DNA of 64,000 nucleotides. Origin: Marinomonas sp. SBI8L. GTDB taxonomy: Bacteria; Pseudomonadota; Gammaproteobacteria; Pseudomonadales; Marinomonadaceae. Below are positions 63,977 to 64,000 of the stretch, one piece after another. A program made the translations under genes and the position numbers. Location of the stretch: contig NZ_JSEO01000002.1 of NCBI RefSeq assembly GCF_001624705.1, forward strand, positions 1 to 64,000. The letters run 5' to 3'. The notes below the pieces were generated by a model. The model was not told the DNA's origin and searched no databases. It worked only from the letters and a program-made list of their open reading frames with translations. Every line of letters starts with the position of its first letter. Positions within the stretch are counted from its first letter, which is position 1.

Positions 63977-64000
63977 AATTAAATATTTTACATATGCACT

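Overview
The window looks like chromosomal DNA of a marine, heterotrophic gammaproteobacterium of the Alteromonadales/Oceanospirillales type, but the genus cannot be fixed from the sequence alone. The pointers are a Gram-negative gene set (Wza-Wzb-Wzc export system, lipoproteins with lipoboxes, HtpX), a complete valine-degradation cluster with its own ETF, a TyrR-family regulator, an NrtS-type small membrane protein found in marine bacteria, and a low-GC genome. About 50 intact genes, four pseudogenes and one truncated IS element are supported. No rRNA, tRNA or CRISPR array was seen.

Layout. 1-127: start of an IS1182-like transposase, cut by the window edge. 168-7811: housekeeping and regulation (htpX, cytochrome b561 with a divergent LysR gene, an unknown lipoprotein, a response regulator/histidine kinase pair, a LysE-type exporter, an AraC regulator). 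8145-9356: a secreted jacalin-lectin plus aerolysin-like pore-forming protein. 9508-11801: a small YHS-like protein, ribB with a degenerate second domain, and ribH. 11938-14943: an AraC regulator divergent from a glutaredoxin and a dihydrolipoyl dehydrogenase-like enzyme, followed by nrtS. 15047-17927: mannose-1-phosphate guanylyltransferase, acetylpolyamine amidohydrolase and a divergent Lrp-type regulator. 17983-27624: a valine/isobutyrate catabolic cluster (AraC regulator, mmsA, acyl-CoA dehydrogenase, enoyl-CoA hydratase, 3-hydroxyisobutyryl-CoA hydrolase, mmsB, an SDR enzyme, etfB, etfA) that takes isobutyryl-CoA to propionyl-CoA and sends the electrons to ETF.

27968-50913 is a surface-polysaccharide locus. 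It opens with the export machinery (wza, wzb, wzc), continues with dTDP-sugar genes (rfbB, rfbA, an RmlD-like gene), an AsnB-type amidotransferase, a glycerol-3-phosphate cytidylyltransferase-like enzyme, a sulfotransferase-like protein, an ABC flippase-like transporter, several glycosyltransferases, a pyruvyltransferase and a UDP-glucuronate epimerase, and ends with a WecA-type initiating transferase. The central part is much richer in AT than its flanks and is decaying: the EpsG/Wzy-like polymerase, a second asparagine-synthase fragment and galE are all broken, and 1.6 kb holds no gene. One glycosyltransferase carries a run of ten G near its 5' end, a plausible phase-variation switch.

51211-63930 returns to ordinary single genes: a repeat-containing lipoprotein; a secreted LNS2/HAD-type phosphatase interrupted by two in-frame TAA codons; megL (methionine gamma-lyase) divergent from a TyrR/PhhR-type enhancer-binding protein, with a sigma-54-like promoter and a TyrR-box-like palindrome between them; DUF2804; an unknown protein; a CWC-type cysteine-rich protein; a large NMT1-like/GGDEF/EAL sensor; and an exported isochorismatase-fold hydrolase divergent from a LysR gene.

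The items most worth following are the lectin-pore protein with its adjacent AraC gene and 22-bp-spaced repeats, the poly-G tract, the TyrR/sigma-54/megL arrangement, and the recent decay of the polysaccharide locus and the neighbouring phosphatase.
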